Counted from the stretch's first letter, positions 1-6,202 are shown. The stretch is DNA of 8,993 nucleotides from Bacteroidia bacterium (GCA_025999735.1 BNXR01000084.1:1-8993); one strand, 5' to 3'. A program made the numbers and translations. Notes: generated by a model not told the origin, from the letters alone.

Positions 1-144
1 CTACATTTCTACATTTCTACATTTCTACATTTCTACATTTCTACATTTCTACATTTCTACATTTCTACATTTCTACATTTCTACATTTCTACATTTCTAC
101 ATTTCTACATTTCTACATTTCTACATTCCTAAATTTCTACATTC
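1..144 (-). repeat. Tandem array of 8-bp repeats (CTACATTT on +, AAATGTAG on -), open at the left edge
   Basis: Fifteen perfect copies of CTACATTT fill 1-120. Three variants follow: CTACATTC (121-128), CTAAATTT (129-136) and CTACATTC (137-144). The array begins at base 1, so its full length is unknown. Because 8 is not a multiple of 3, the minus-strand unit AAATGTAG puts a TAG into all three frames within 24 bp. The plus-strand unit contains no stop in any frame. The variants sit at the gene-side edge, as expected if the perfect interior has been homogenised by slippage while the border has drifted. The array overlaps the last 24 bp of the ATPase-nuclease gene. Related octamers occur at 4041-4072 and 6203-6234, each beside another gene's stop codon. 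Copy number is prone to slippage and to assembly error. Confidence 0.97.
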
Positions 145-1725
145 TATCCTGCAACCAACATCTTTTCCACTGAAGGCGATGCCCAGCAGAATGACTTTCC
201 GGTCAAGAAATTGTTCGTAATAACGTTTATCATAAATTTGTGCTATTGCCTGCTTGAGCAAGGTTTTCAATTTCTTTTTGGCATGGTATTTCAGTTCTAC
301 CACTATCGCCACTCCGTCTTGCAGCAATACCGCATCCATACGTCCACGATTGGTAATCTTTTCGCTTTGAATATTGAAACCCAGCATGGTCATCCACAAT
401 TGAAAGATGATGTGATAACGAGCTTCATTTTCTAAATTTTCCGCTTCCGCTTTGGCTTTGTTTTTCGCCTTGGATGGCTTTAAAGTGTAAGGAACACCGG
501 CAAGCATCAACCGCATATTGTTTGTAAAACCATCCTCGTCGAAAGCAAGGATTTGTTGCAACATTTCCCGTCCAAGTACCGACATGGTTGAACGGGGATA
601 ATTGGTATATGCACTTAACAGATGTTCCATCAACGATTCTTTTACCTCCATGTTCGGTACTTCAAGGGTATATTGAGAACTTATACCCACTCGTTGTTTG
701 TTTTTGACAGTCAGGTAACCTGTCTGAAATAGTAAAGGGACATCATCAAGTGCCTCCGGGTCGTAACTATCGAAAGCCGATGAAGCAGCAATGACAGGTT
801 CTAATACGGTTTTGGCAAGACCGTGTTTTTTGAGACGATTAATCAAAAAAGTGGGCGTACCCGTTTCAAACCAGTAATTGGAAAACTCACTGTTGCTAAA
901 AAACGGCAGGGTAGAAAACGGATTGTAAACCGATGTTTTGCCATCCCACGAGTAGCCATCATACCATTTACGAATGTTTACCAGCAAATCCTCCCTTGTC
1001 ATCTCCAAACGGACTGCGGTATTGTCTATATATTCCGAAAAGTCGCGTTCCAATTCTTCCTGTGTATAACCGCAAATAGTGGCATAACTTTCGTCTAACG
1101 TAATATCTTTGAGATTGTTCAACGCTGAAAAAATCGACACTTTGGCCACTTTCGTTATGCCTGTCATAAAAACAAATTTCAGGTGGTCGTCAGTGGCTTT
1201 TAGTCTCTTATAAAAAGATTGAAGAAACTCACGTACTCCTTCTGCTTCCGGTTTACCCACAGAATCCAATATCGGGCTGTCGTATTCGTCAATAAGAACC
1301 ACCACTTTTTTGCCTGTTTTTTGGTGCAATGACTCTATCAATTCGGAAAAGAGGCTGGAGGCATATTGGCGGGTAAGGGCTATCTTATTAGTTGCAGCGA
1401 TGGACTGCAAAGTATCCGACATATCCCTTTCCACCTTTTCCCCGCTGTTGTGCTCAATATTTGTCCAGTCGAGCCGTATTACCGGATATTGCTGTGTCCA
1501 GTCCCATTTGTCGTAGATGTAAAGACCTTCAAACAGCAATTTATTGCCTTTGTACAATTCACCCAACGTGCTAACGAGCAGTGACTTTCCAAAACGGCGC
1601 GGGCGTGAAAGAAAAATCATATAGGAACTTGTAAGTTGGAGTATTTCTTTCGTTTTATCCACATACAAAAGACCTTCACTGCGCAATTTTTCAAACGACT
1701 GTACTCCTATCGGTAAATTTTTCAT
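121..1725 (-). CDS. AAA-ATPase-like / PD-(D/E)XK nuclease family protein (DUF1703 type)
   Basis: This 534-residue protein appears intact and has the normal length for the family. The N-terminal half is an AAA-ATPase_like domain (Pfam PF09820), about residues 3-210. Its P-loop is of the family's unusual type, RPRRFGKSL (41-49), with Walker B VVVLIDEYD (141-149) and a sensor-like stretch FMTGITKVAKVSIFS (186-200). The family motif RKWYDGYSW lies at 252-260. The C-terminal part is a PD-(D/E)XK nuclease fold (PDDEXK_9/DUF1703): GRMDAVL supplies D464 and VVELKY supplies E477 and K479. There is no signal peptide or membrane segment, so it is cytoplasmic. Such proteins are abundant and multicopy in Bacteroidota and anaerobic Firmicutes, and I know of no established physiological role; a nucleic-acid or mobile-element function is inference. 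It has its own promoter and lies behind a terminator, so it is not part of the PUL operon. The last seven residues and the TAG stop are encoded by the octamer array. The start is the first Met of the conserved MKNLPIGVQSFE opening. Confidence 0.93.
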   Translation of the reverse strand: MKNLPIGVQSFEKLRSEGLLYVDKTKEILQLTSSYMIFLSRPRRFGKSLLVSTLGELYKGNKLLFEGLYIYDKWDWTQQYPVIRLDWTNIEHNSGEKVERDMSDTLQSIAATNKIALTRQYASSLFSELIESLHQKTGKKVVVLIDEYDSPILDSVGKPEAEGVREFLQSFYKRLKATDDHLKFVFMTGITKVAKVSIFSALNNLKDITLDESYATICGYTQEELERDFSEYIDNTAVRLEMTREDLLVNIRKWYDGYSWDGKTSVYNPFSTLPFFSNSEFSNYWFETGTPTFLINRLKKHGLAKTVLEPVIAASSAFDSYDPEALDDVPLLFQTGYLTVKNKQRVGISSQYTLEVPNMEVKESLMEHLLSAYTNYPRSTMSVLGREMLQQILAFDEDGFTNNMRLMLAGVPYTLKPSKAKNKAKAEAENLENEARYHIIFQLWMTMLGFNIQSEKITNRGRMDAVLLQDGVAIVVELKYHAKKKLKTLLKQAIAQIYDKRYYEQFLDRKVILLGIAFSGKDVGCRIECRNLGM

Positions 1726-1749
1726 GACTTCTCATTTTACAAATATTTG

Positions 1750-1778
1750 CAAAGGTACGCAAAATAATTGAAAGCAAA
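1750..1778 (-). promoter_or_regulatory. Bacteroidota-type promoter for the ATPase-nuclease gene
   Basis: On the minus strand, TACCTTTG (1750-1757) matches the Bacteroidota -7 consensus TAnnTTTG exactly and is followed by C. A TTTG at 1775-1778 lies 17 bp upstream and could be the -33 element; this spacing is a little shorter than usual. The -7 element ends 24 bp before the start codon at 1725, which implies a leader of roughly 15-20 nt. No Shine-Dalgarno sequence is evident, as is normal for the phylum. This is the only convincing consensus promoter I found in the intergenic regions. Confidence 0.7.
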
Positions 1779-1796
1779 AAGAAATTCTAAATAATA

Positions 1797-1824
1797 TTAG
1801 GGGCGCACACAGGTGCGCCCCTAA
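1797..1824 (-). terminator. Strong hairpin ending the PUL transcript (probable terminator)
   Basis: TTAGGGGCGCAC (1797-1808) and its exact reverse complement (1813-1824) form a 12-bp perfect stem around a 4-nt loop. The core is nine G/C-rich pairs. It lies 22 bp beyond the stop codon of the DUF4998 gene and before the promoter of the next gene, which fits a terminator for the susC-to-DUF4998 transcript. In the minus direction the stem is followed by a stretch rich in T but broken by A and G (TATTATTTAG), so the U-tract is imperfect. It may instead be a dispersed palindromic repeat that acts as a terminator or mRNA end-protector. Confidence 0.7.
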
Positions 1825-1846
1825 CATCATCGTGCGGCCCATACAT

Positions 1847-2554
1847 TTACGGTGCAGGAGGAATAACCAATGGTCGCTCTAACCATATCTCGTCTAATAT
1901 CTCCACATTGCTTACTTTCGGTTTCACGCGGTACTGTATGTGTAGAGTAGCGCCGACTGCAATATTCGATACTATGAAGAAGGGCCGTGCCGCAGTAGAA
2001 ATAGTGTCTCTTACCGCCGTACCGCTGCCTACCGGTGTATAGGAATAAATCAATCTGTCGCGATAGGTCAGCAAAATGGAAGTTATATTCTGCTGCCATT
2101 CTACCTTTACGTCACCACCACCGAGATGCTCTATAACCGGAGCTGGAATAAGCAACAGTTCCTTGTCGGCGGCGGTAAAAGGTGCCCGAGACACTTCCAC
2201 CGGCAAAGACTTGTTACCGTCCTCATCCATGGTATAGATGGTGAACTTGTAGGTGGTGGGTTGCGTAAGACCGGTGATTTTTACCCACGAGCAGAGACTG
2301 TCTCTCACATCCGGCTTATCGCCATATTCAATAACGGTCTTCTTGGCTTTACCCAAATATATTTCGCTCGACAAAATGCGTCCCGCGTTCAACAGGTCTA
2401 TTTCTACATTCTCGTAACCGGTTGTTGCGACCGCCTTATCGAATCTGCCCGGATATACGGTTTCTTCTGTCACGTAATCTTTAACAGAGTCGCCCATATC
2501 ACTACATGAGCCTAATAATATGGCTCCCAAAACAAAAATTGCTATTCGTTTCAT
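1847..2554 (-). CDS. DUF4998-family lipoprotein, putative surface glycan-binding protein
   Basis: This 235-residue protein has a short hydrophobic signal and a lipobox LGSC with the lipidated cysteine at C17. The next residues, SDMGDS, are acidic as in Bacteroidota lipoprotein-export signals, so it is probably outer-membrane anchored and may face the cell surface. The sequence after the anchor fits DUF4998 (PF16389): YPGRFDKAV at about 35-43, then a predicted beta-rich fibronectin-like segment containing WVKITGLTQPTTYKFTIYTM (about 90-109) and DEDGNKSLPVEVS. I see no catalytic motif. It follows the DUF4959-type gene after 37 bp and is the last gene before the hairpin at 1797-1824, so it is probably cotranscribed with the SusC/SusD genes. 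DUF4998 proteins commonly accompany SusC/SusD; binding of the same glycan is inferred from context. The start ATG is preceded by an A-rich leader, and the lipobox position supports it. Confidence 0.85.
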   Translation of the reverse strand: MKRIAIFVLGAILLGSCSDMGDSVKDYVTEETVYPGRFDKAVATTGYENVEIDLLNAGRILSSEIYLGKAKKTVIEYGDKPDVRDSLCSWVKITGLTQPTTYKFTIYTMDEDGNKSLPVEVSRAPFTAADKELLLIPAPVIEHLGGGDVKVEWQQNITSILLTYRDRLIYSYTPVGSGTAVRDTISTAARPFFIVSNIAVGATLHIQYRVKPKVSNVEILDEIWLERPLVIPPAP

Positions 2555-2591
2555 GTTCTTTTATTTTTTAATATTGTTTTACATTATTGAC
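2555..2591 (-). promoter_or_regulatory. A-rich leader of the DUF4998 gene
   Basis: This 37-bp gap is the shortest in the operon. On the minus strand it reads as an A-rich tract, ending AAAAAATAAAAGAAC before ATGAAA. It has no G-rich Shine-Dalgarno sequence, no TAnnTTTG box and no inverted repeat. It resembles the leaders before the DUF4959-type gene and SusD. Unstructured A-rich leaders are typical of Bacteroidota translation initiation. Confidence 0.5.
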
Positions 2592-3896
2592 TCACTTTTT
2601 TTTAGCATACAGGGTTATTTCCGAAAGATTACTTGGACCACCGGAGAAAGCGGTGATTGCCTCGTACCTGAACCAACGGGTCGGTGGTGTGCAACGCGGG
2701 TCATCCGGATACATGAGTGCTTCATCTCCATTATGTCCCTGTCGGGACATGTCGGCATTGCTTAGCCCGACCGGAACAGGAATTCTATGTTGCCTGATAA
2801 ATTCCCATCCGGCCTCGTTCCATGGCTGTTGCGTCGGGTCTCCGGCACCTGTCCACACATACATATTGTAAGTGCTTACGTTCCCGCCCTGGTAATAGCT
2901 TGCCCTGTCCAATTCGGGATGCTCGGCGTTGCCCAGATGCATCTGATGGGTAACGATACGGCTCAATTCGTAGGTGTCGCCCAAATCAATGATGAAGTTC
3001 CATGGCGCGTTCCCGTCTGCACTTTTTCCAGTACGACCCAAATTGTTTGTTTTCAGATAGTTGATAGAGCGACCATAGTCAACAATTCCGTCTATTACAT
3101 AACGGTTTTTACCCTCAATACCGTTTCCGAACATCATAGGGATACCTCCAATGGTATCATTTGGTTCAGGCAGTTTCCAATCTTTTTTGGAAATCGCCAC
3201 GTCCTGCTGCAGTGTAAACTGTTTGTTGAGCGATGCCGACGCATTACCAAATCTGTCTCCCACATATACGTTCACATCAACTGTTGTAATGTCGGCCAGC
3301 TGGATAACTCTTTGGTCACTGGCATAGTTGGAGGTAAACACTATGTTCGTTTCGCGAGCGGCACCTTGCAACGTATAATTGAGTGTCATATACACATTTA
3401 CCCGTTCCGCTGGTAGATTTAGATTTTTCCAGTACACTAACAGTGCGCCAAACCCCGGTTTTAGGGATATGGAATCAAAAACCTGTGAAACAGTCGCTTT
3501 TAACGGGACAACATTTTCCGAAACGGGAGTTGATTTATTTCCAGCCCTGTCCATAGCATACAGCCGGACGGTTTGTTCACCCGTCATTCCTAAAACGTCC
3601 AACGAATCGATAAAATAAGAGGCTGAGAAGCGTCTTACATCGCCGTTGGCGGCGGTATATTCGGCGTCAATACTCAGCAGGTCTTTGTTGGAAGGAATTT
3701 GATAATAGAACCTTACACCACCGTTGATCGGCAATCTACCTGTCACTATGGGTGGGTCGGGCGCAACACCATCGTCCGAACCAATAGTGAGTCTATCCGA
3801 CTCCTGGCAAGCCTCAAGGGCAAAAATGGCACATAAGCCCGTCGCTACAAGAAGCAATAAAATTGCTGTTTTTGCTAATTCTTTAAACTTTTTCAT
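2592..3896 (-). CDS. DUF4959-DUF5126-DUF5000 lipoprotein with discoidin-like C-terminus, putative surface glycan-binding protein
   Basis: This 434-residue protein opens with a basic, hydrophobic signal and a lipobox LEAC with the lipidated cysteine at C30. Three regions follow in the order seen in this family. Residues about 31-130 fit DUF4959 (PF16323), with PDPPIVTGRLPINGGVRFYY and the turn AMDRAGNKS (114-122). Residues about 132-235 fit DUF5126 (PF17166), with GALLVYWKN and VYVGDRFGNAS. Residues about 255-433 fit DUF5000 (PF16391), a discoidin/F5-8C-like beta-sandwich, with APWNFIIDLGDTYELSRI (297-314) and the closing strands RWFRYEAI and LSEITLYAKK. No hydrolase motif is visible, so binding is more likely than cleavage. 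Its position after SusC and SusD and before DUF4998 suggests a surface glycan-binding accessory; the ligand is unknown. The start ATG follows an A-rich tract of AAATTAAG octamers. Confidence 0.88.
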   Translation of the reverse strand: MKKFKELAKTAILLLLVATGLCAIFALEACQESDRLTIGSDDGVAPDPPIVTGRLPINGGVRFYYQIPSNKDLLSIDAEYTAANGDVRRFSASYFIDSLDVLGMTGEQTVRLYAMDRAGNKSTPVSENVVPLKATVSQVFDSISLKPGFGALLVYWKNLNLPAERVNVYMTLNYTLQGAARETNIVFTSNYASDQRVIQLADITTVDVNVYVGDRFGNASASLNKQFTLQQDVAISKKDWKLPEPNDTIGGIPMMFGNGIEGKNRYVIDGIVDYGRSINYLKTNNLGRTGKSADGNAPWNFIIDLGDTYELSRIVTHQMHLGNAEHPELDRASYYQGGNVSTYNMYVWTGAGDPTQQPWNEAGWEFIRQHRIPVPVGLSNADMSRQGHNGDEALMYPDDPRCTPPTRWFRYEAITAFSGGPSNLSEITLYAKKK

Positions 3897-3924
3897 ATTC
3901 TTAATTTTTTAATTTCTTAATTTC
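3897..3924 (-). promoter_or_regulatory. A-rich leader of the DUF4959-type gene, made of AAATTAAG octamers
   Basis: Three octamers in register, TTAATTTT (3901-3908), TTAATTTC (3909-3916) and TTAATTTC (3917-3924), sit just upstream of the start codon; on the mRNA strand they read AAATTAAG/A. The stretch next to the ATG, AAATTAAGAATATGAAAAA on the minus strand, is nearly the same as that before the second in-frame ATG of SusD. It probably serves as an unstructured ribosome-loading region and forms one border of the palindrome at 3926-4032. Confidence 0.6.
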
Positions 3925-3925
3925 T

Positions 3926-4032
3926 TTGTCTGAACTGTGATTTTAATATGATTTTCATGATTACCATGATAATCATAATTTTCTATAATCATACTAATCA
4001 AATTAATCATATTAAAATCATGGTTCAGACAA
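3926..4032. repeat. 107-bp intergenic palindromic element with TTGTCTGAAC / GTTCAGACAA ends
   Basis: Arms 3926-3953 and 4005-4032 are 28 bp each and pair at 26 positions. The remaining two pairs (3937/4021 and 3936/4022) are G-T on the plus strand and therefore C-A on the minus strand. Further inward, 3958-3963 pairs with 3995-4000, and 3966-3970 with 3988-3992, so the stem continues, broken by small internal loops, to an apical loop near 3974-3984. The interior is built from 9-bp units: TAATCANNN in the right arm (3986-4012, then TAAAATCAT at 4013-4021) and TGATTNNNN in the left. There is no open reading frame. It separates SusD from the downstream lipoproteins. It resembles, from memory, a palindromic family seen between genes in Bacteroidota. 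Possible roles are an mRNA-stabilising or attenuating hairpin, or a non-autonomous mobile element. Confidence 0.93.
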
Positions 4033-4033
4033 T

Positions 4034-4072
4034 CTAATTTCTTAATTCCTACATTCCTACATTTCTACATTT
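4034..4072 (-). repeat. Octamer tract downstream of SusD
   Basis: Four octamers lie in register: CTTAATTC (4041-4048), CTACATTC (4049-4056), CTACATTT (4057-4064) and CTACATTT (4065-4072), preceded by a 7-bp degenerate copy (4034-4040). The orientation relative to the gene is the same as in the left-edge array, AAATGTAG on the mRNA strand. The tract begins 6 bp beyond the SusD stop codon (4079-4081) and ends one base short of the palindrome. Confidence 0.9.
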
Positions 4073-4078
4073 TTTTTC

Positions 4079-6106
4079 TCACCATCCCGGATTTTGAATA
4101 AGATTTGCATTGGTATTTATTTCCTTGGTAGCAATTGGCCACAAATAGTCCCTGATGGTAAACGACCTTGCCTGTCTCGGTGCGAGTTGGAAGAATGTTG
4201 CACCAATGCCTATATTGTTCCATCCCATTATGGGGTCCGAAAATTCGGTGTGTGCTCTTTTGTGGCGATACATATCCCAAAAACGCTGTCCTTCGAAAGC
4301 CAGCTCCACACCTCTTTCCTGCAGGATAATTTCGCGCAAGCCATCTTGTGTTGTATGTTTGCCCACCGTTCGGGCTACTGCTGCATTGCTCCATGTTGTT
4401 TGCACATCATCTATGCCCGCTCTTCTGCGCACGAGGTTGATGTCGTCATACACTTTTAGAGAAGGTCCCTCATACTCGTTCCGTGCCTCAGCCCGCATCA
4501 GGTACAGGTCTGCCAACCGTATAATAGGAAGAGGCGTTTTTATCCATCGTCCATCGTCTCCCGTAGTTGTTTCGGGATGAACTAATTTTTGAACGCCTAT
4601 TCCGGCCTCAAAACGTCGCTCAGTTGGGGTGAGTTGGGTGACGCTCCACTCATTTCCGGGTCCACCGAGGTAAAACGAGGTTGGGATACGAGTACCGTGC
4701 GAACGCCACCAGCCACCGGTGATACCCAAATTGGCATAGAAACGCGGTTCGCGATTCAGATACATTGGTAGCGTTTCCGCGTTCGGCTGTAGATAACCGC
4801 GGACGTCTTCATACGCAGGGTCTCCATCAATCGGAGTTGTTGTTAGGGTGAACATGGATGATTGGTTAAAGGTTAGGTCGTCATCTATCGGAAGCCCGTT
4901 CTTCGTATAAAATCGTTCCAGCGCATTATAAGTGCCGCTTACATTGTTAAAGGCTCCGTTGTTAAATCCGGTCTCAGCTCCGGGAGGTGTATATGATTGA
5001 CCGGCAGGCAATGCAATTTGGGCACCACCTACTAATACAAAACTCCAACTACCCAGGTCACCCCACGGCGTAAGGTATTGCGATTGTCCCCAGAGCAGTT
5101 CCTCGTTCCATGGGTCAGCAATTATCATGCGTAAATCGTACAATGTCTTCATTCTGGTAGGTTGTAGCCTAAAATCTTCCCTGTCGTAGATATAGGCCAC
5201 TCTGTCGCAAGTATATAAATCCTTCCCGTTTAGTTTTGCCAAATTGATAGCCTCATCTATGGCATCAATGGCAGCTTTCCACTTCTCCTTGTCATCCGTT
5301 TGCGGGAAAAAGTGCTCACCGTTGTGATTGGTAAAATCGCTGTAAAACTCGCTATTGCCATTGTAAAACGGACTTGCTCTGTAAACAAGCACTCTTGCCT
5401 TAATGGCGGCAGCACCTATACGGTCAATCTGTCCCAAATCAGCACCAACCCGTTGTTCTTCCAAATCGGGGATGGCATCATTCATACACTGGAGGATAAA
5501 CTTAAAACATTCGTCTATTGTGGCACGGGGCGGATAGAGTTCGTCATCACCGGCGGTTGGCGTTGTTTCTCCCTTTTTCAGCACAATAGGACCCGTTTGC
5601 CGCACCAGAAGGAAATTGTAATAGCCGAGCATGAATTTCGCCTGCGCTTTCCAGTCTTTTTTTTCCGAATCGGTCATATCGCGCACCTTGTCAATATTGG
5701 ACAAAAAGACATAGATGCTATTAATTGCCTGGTATAAGCTTGGTGCGGTTCTAGGAGAAGAAGGAGGCGGTATTGCCATGCCTGACCAGTAACTCATGAT
5801 GGGAAGCGTGGCACTGTTCAGTCCTCGCGTTACCTGCTGGTACAGCTCGCAATCAGCCCGGTTGTCCAAAGCGGTTGGCAACAGGTATTCATCTCCGAGT
5901 ACCCATGAGGTGTAGTGCCAGCTTGCATCAGGTGGCATATAGTAATACACCTTTGCCAATGCATTATACGCATCTTTCCTCACTGTGAAAACATCCTCCA
6001 ACGTCAATGTATTGTCGGGGACAATGTCTAAATAATCTGAGCAGGATGGCAGGAGGCACATCGCCGCGATGATTGTTTTACAAATATTTTTTTTCATATT
6101 CTTCAT
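4079..6106 (-). CDS. SusD/RagB family nutrient-binding outer-membrane lipoprotein
   Basis: This is a full-length SusD homologue of 675 residues counted from the first Met, longer than the common 500-600. A signal peptide ends in lipobox LPSC with C22 lipidated, followed by the family signature SDYLDIVPDNTLTLEDVF (23-40). The N-terminal SusD-like TPR part covers about 23-220; the C-terminal RagB/SusD domain (PF07980) covers the second half. Landmarks there are IIRLADLYLMRAEARNE (about 528-544), LREIILQERGVELAFEGQRF (590-609) followed by WDMYR, and the C-terminus YLWPI...NPGW. It should cap the SusC barrel at the cell surface and capture an oligosaccharide; its ligand cannot be read from sequence. 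It lies 125 bp after SusC, unusually far for this pair. The second ATG (6095-6097, Met4) is a good alternative start, because its context GAATATGAAAAA matches the start of the next gene. Confidence 0.96.
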   Translation of the reverse strand: MKNMKKNICKTIIAAMCLLPSCSDYLDIVPDNTLTLEDVFTVRKDAYNALAKVYYYMPPDASWHYTSWVLGDEYLLPTALDNRADCELYQQVTRGLNSATLPIMSYWSGMAIPPPSSPRTAPSLYQAINSIYVFLSNIDKVRDMTDSEKKDWKAQAKFMLGYYNFLLVRQTGPIVLKKGETTPTAGDDELYPPRATIDECFKFILQCMNDAIPDLEEQRVGADLGQIDRIGAAAIKARVLVYRASPFYNGNSEFYSDFTNHNGEHFFPQTDDKEKWKAAIDAIDEAINLAKLNGKDLYTCDRVAYIYDREDFRLQPTRMKTLYDLRMIIADPWNEELLWGQSQYLTPWGDLGSWSFVLVGGAQIALPAGQSYTPPGAETGFNNGAFNNVSGTYNALERFYTKNGLPIDDDLTFNQSSMFTLTTTPIDGDPAYEDVRGYLQPNAETLPMYLNREPRFYANLGITGGWWRSHGTRIPTSFYLGGPGNEWSVTQLTPTERRFEAGIGVQKLVHPETTTGDDGRWIKTPLPIIRLADLYLMRAEARNEYEGPSLKVYDDINLVRRRAGIDDVQTTWSNAAVARTVGKHTTQDGLREIILQERGVELAFEGQRFWDMYRHKRAHTEFSDPIMGWNNIGIGATFFQLAPRQARSFTIRDYLWPIATKEINTNANLIQNPGW

Positions 6107-6136
6107 TTTTTTAATTTTTTAATTTGCCCAAAGGGC
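6107..6136 (-). promoter_or_regulatory. A-rich leader of SusD with a small GCCC/GGGC hairpin
   Basis: Next to the start, TTAATTTT (6111-6118) and TTAATTTG (6119-6126) repeat with period 8, as in the leader of the DUF4959-type gene. Just upstream in the mRNA, GCCC (6126-6129) and GGGC (6133-6136) form a 4-bp stem with an AAA loop on the plus strand. I see no TAnnTTTG promoter box; the nearest similarity has four rather than two bases between TA and TTTG. SusD is therefore most simply translated from the SusC transcript. Confidence 0.5.
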
Positions 6137-6152
6137 TAATTCCTTGCTATCT

Positions 6153-6194
6153 CAGCATACCCGAACAAGGTTCGGCTCTGCCTTCGATACGCTG
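6153..6194 (-). repeat. Imperfect inverted repeat in the susC-susD gap, folding best on the mRNA strand
   Basis: Arms 6153-6165 and 6183-6194 form a 12-pair stem with one bulged base around a 17-nt loop. Two positions that mismatch on the plus strand become G-U pairs on the minus strand, which is the transcribed sense here. An alternative stem, CCGAAC (6161-6166) with GTTCGG (6170-6175), overlaps it and cannot form at the same time. The segment is rich in G and C compared with the A/T-rich DNA around it. It may be an intercistronic mRNA structure that sets the SusC to SusD ratio or protects mRNA ends; this is inferred from position and pairing only. Confidence 0.65.
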
Positions 6195-6202
6195 CGTCAT
6201 TT

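Noticed and set aside
1..144. CRISPR array, or a plus-strand repetitive protein
   Set aside because: The units are contiguous 8-mers without spacers. The plus-strand frame is open only because the repeat lacks stops; no start or flanking coding sequence is visible.
1827..2099. Minus-strand open frame of 90 codons overlapping the DUF4998 gene
   Set aside because: It is out of frame with the lipoprotein and runs beyond its stop, with no recognisable sequence.
3996..4006. Possible promoter -7 box inside the palindrome (TTAATTTG on the minus strand)
   Set aside because: Only one base separates TA and TTTG, and the sequence is explained by the palindrome's 9-bp units.
3897..4078. tRNA or other structured housekeeping RNA in the susD-DUF4959 gap
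   Set aside because: The structure is a single long A/T-rich palindrome with no cloverleaf, T-loop or anticodon arm.
4065..4394. Minus-strand open frame of 109 codons inside the SusD 3' end
   Set aside because: It overlaps the SusD C-terminal domain in another frame; SusD is intact there with its normal C-terminus, so there is no frameshift to explain.
6128..6145. Possible promoter -7 box before SusD (TAGCCCTTTG on the minus strand)
   Set aside because: Four bases separate TA and TTTG instead of two, and no -33 element is convincing.
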